This document shows positions 63,030-64,000 of a DNA stretch of 64,000 bases, one piece after another. The notes beneath the pieces were generated by a model, which worked only from the letters and a program-made list of their open reading frames with translations, had not been told where the DNA came from and searched no databases. Position 1 is the stretch's first letter. Every line of letters starts with the position of its first letter. The position numbers were made by a program, and so were the translations under genes. Source of the stretch: Oscillibacter sp. (GTDB lineage: Bacteria; Bacillota; Clostridia; Oscillospirales; Oscillospiraceae); contig JAAWGR010000001.1 of the NCBI GenBank assembly GCA_022795445.1, forward strand, positions 62,001 to 126,000. Direction: 5' to 3'.

Positions 63030-64000
63030 GTGAAGATTTTTATCATGATTGGCGCGGCGGTTTTGGGATTTATCAACCTGTTCATCCCCATCCTCCCAGT
63101 ACACGAGGATGATGCAGACTGGATCGTCGACGGCAGTTATTTTGGCTATTTTTACGACGACGGATGCGAAGAAAAAGTCATGAACCAGTTTTTGGGCCTG
63201 GTGGAGGCGGAGGATTTCGACAGCATTTTCAGCATTTTTTCGGAAGAAGTGAAACGGAGCTGCTCCGCTGAGCTGGAAGAAGGAATCCCAGAGCTGGTAG
63301 AGTTTCTCAATAACCGTGTTACCTCCTGGGAGTATTCTGGCAGCTACAGCAACCGCGGCGGCGGCGCGGGCCCGGCCGACCGGACAATGCGGTTCCTGCT
63401 GCATACCGCAGAGGGGGTTTACCGCTTTACCATCCATGATTACATAGTATTCAGCTATGACAAAAAAACACCCTCCTCAAGGGCAGGCTTCCACAGCATC
63501 ACGATTTTCCCCGAGGAGATGTTTGGGGAATATTTGGAGTTCTGTATGGGGAAGGATGGCGTTCACATTGTCTATCGGGCCGCGGGCGAAAATGAGGCGG
63601 CGGCCAAAGGCCGGGAGCTGATGGAGCAGTGGATGGAACTGTCCGCGGCGAAGGACGTTGACGGGTTTTATGAGCAGTTTGCGCCATCGGTAAAGAACGG
63701 CACAGGCATGGAGAGGCTTCCGGAGGAAATCCAGGAGCTGGAAGACATCCTGGGCAATCAGGTTACCTCTTGGGAGCCGCATTCCTGGACGCAGTACGAC
63801 GAAACGGAGACATACGATCAACGAAGCTGTGAGGAATACTTTTTCGACCTGCATACAGAGGCGGCGGATTACTTTTGCGGCGTTTACTGGACGACCTACG
63901 ATAAAAACCATGATGAAAACGTAGGACTGCAAAGTGTGTCGCTGTTCCTTTGGATGGAGGAGGACGAAGTGCGGGAAGCTCCCTTTGCGACCTACAGAGG
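63030..64000 (+). CDS. DUF5104-like protein with two tandem domains (partial)
   Basis: A GTG-started frame (AAGGGGGGCGG upstream) runs to the window edge, so the C-terminus is missing (323 codons seen). One transmembrane or signal segment (IFIMIGAAVLGFINLFIPIL) is followed by two similar domains of about 130 residues. The first has LVEAEDFDSIFSIFSEEVKR and NRVTSWEYSG; the second has WMELSAAKDVDGFYEQFAPS and NQVTSWEPHS. Both resemble DUF5104 domains of Clostridia. Probably a membrane-anchored external protein; function unknown. Confidence 0.7.
   Translation, partial: MKIFIMIGAAVLGFINLFIPILPVHEDDADWIVDGSYFGYFYDDGCEEKVMNQFLGLVEAEDFDSIFSIFSEEVKRSCSAELEEGIPELVEFLNNRVTSWEYSGSYSNRGGGAGPADRTMRFLLHTAEGVYRFTIHDYIVFSYDKKTPSSRAGFHSITIFPEEMFGEYLEFCMGKDGVHIVYRAAGENEAAAKGRELMEQWMELSAAKDVDGFYEQFAPSVKNGTGMERLPEEIQELEDILGNQVTSWEPHSWTQYDETETYDQRSCEEYFFDLHTEAADYFCGVYWTTYDKNHDENVGLQSVSLFLWMEEDEVREAPFATYR

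Overview
The window is a 64 kb piece of a low-redundancy, fairly GC-rich Firmicutes chromosome. It most resembles a motile member of the Clostridia / Oscillospiraceae. The reasons are the PolC-type polymerase, the Firmicutes pyrH-frr-uppS-cdsA-dxr-rseP-ispG-polC gene order, the flgM-flgN-flgK-flgL-yviE-fliW-csrA flagellar order, SLH-anchored surface proteins, AGGAGG ribosome binding sites, and frequent GTG/TTG starts. No tRNA, rRNA, CRISPR array, phage or transposase gene was seen. Family calls come from reading the translations; no database search was possible.

Region 1 (1-32.9 kb) is a motility, chemotaxis and cell-surface block. It opens with the end of fliD, then fliS and a fliT-like gene, an orphan FtsE-like ATPase, a chemoreceptor, an FtsA-like actin-fold protein and an Ala/Lys-rich membrane protein. 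Facing these on the minus strand are a Clp-type AAA+ ATPase and an operon running from a FliK-like hook-length protein and a YlqH/FlhB-tail protein, through a PilZ protein, two giant SLH surface proteins and a second PilZ protein. Divergent from this operon is cheA-cheW-cheR-cheB. A near-consensus sigma-28 promoter then starts flgM-flgN-flgK-flgL-yviE-fliW-csrA-yjfB, which ends at a clear terminator.

Region 2 (32.9-46.4 kb) is accessory. It holds lipoproteins, a padR operon that has decayed through a frameshift, an in-frame stop and a second frameshift, a Cof-type HAD phosphatase, a broken small membrane protein with a 64-bp imperfect tandem repeat, a secreted amidase, glyA, an extremely cysteine-rich small protein (24 Cys in 101 residues), an MBL-fold hydrolase, pcrA, and a secreted SLH-transglutaminase protein.

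Region 3 (46.4-64 kb) is mostly housekeeping: rarA, an S1-domain protein, DUF951, a hotdog thioesterase, then the pyrH-to-polC run (nucleotide, ribosome recycling, undecaprenyl, phospholipid, MEP isoprenoid, site-2 protease and replication genes), ferritin, a SUKH protein and a DUF5104-like protein cut by the window end. Two copies of a non-coding element of about 145 bp, rich in inverted repeats, flank a small AT-rich patch with a ribbon-helix-helix regulator and a charged small protein.
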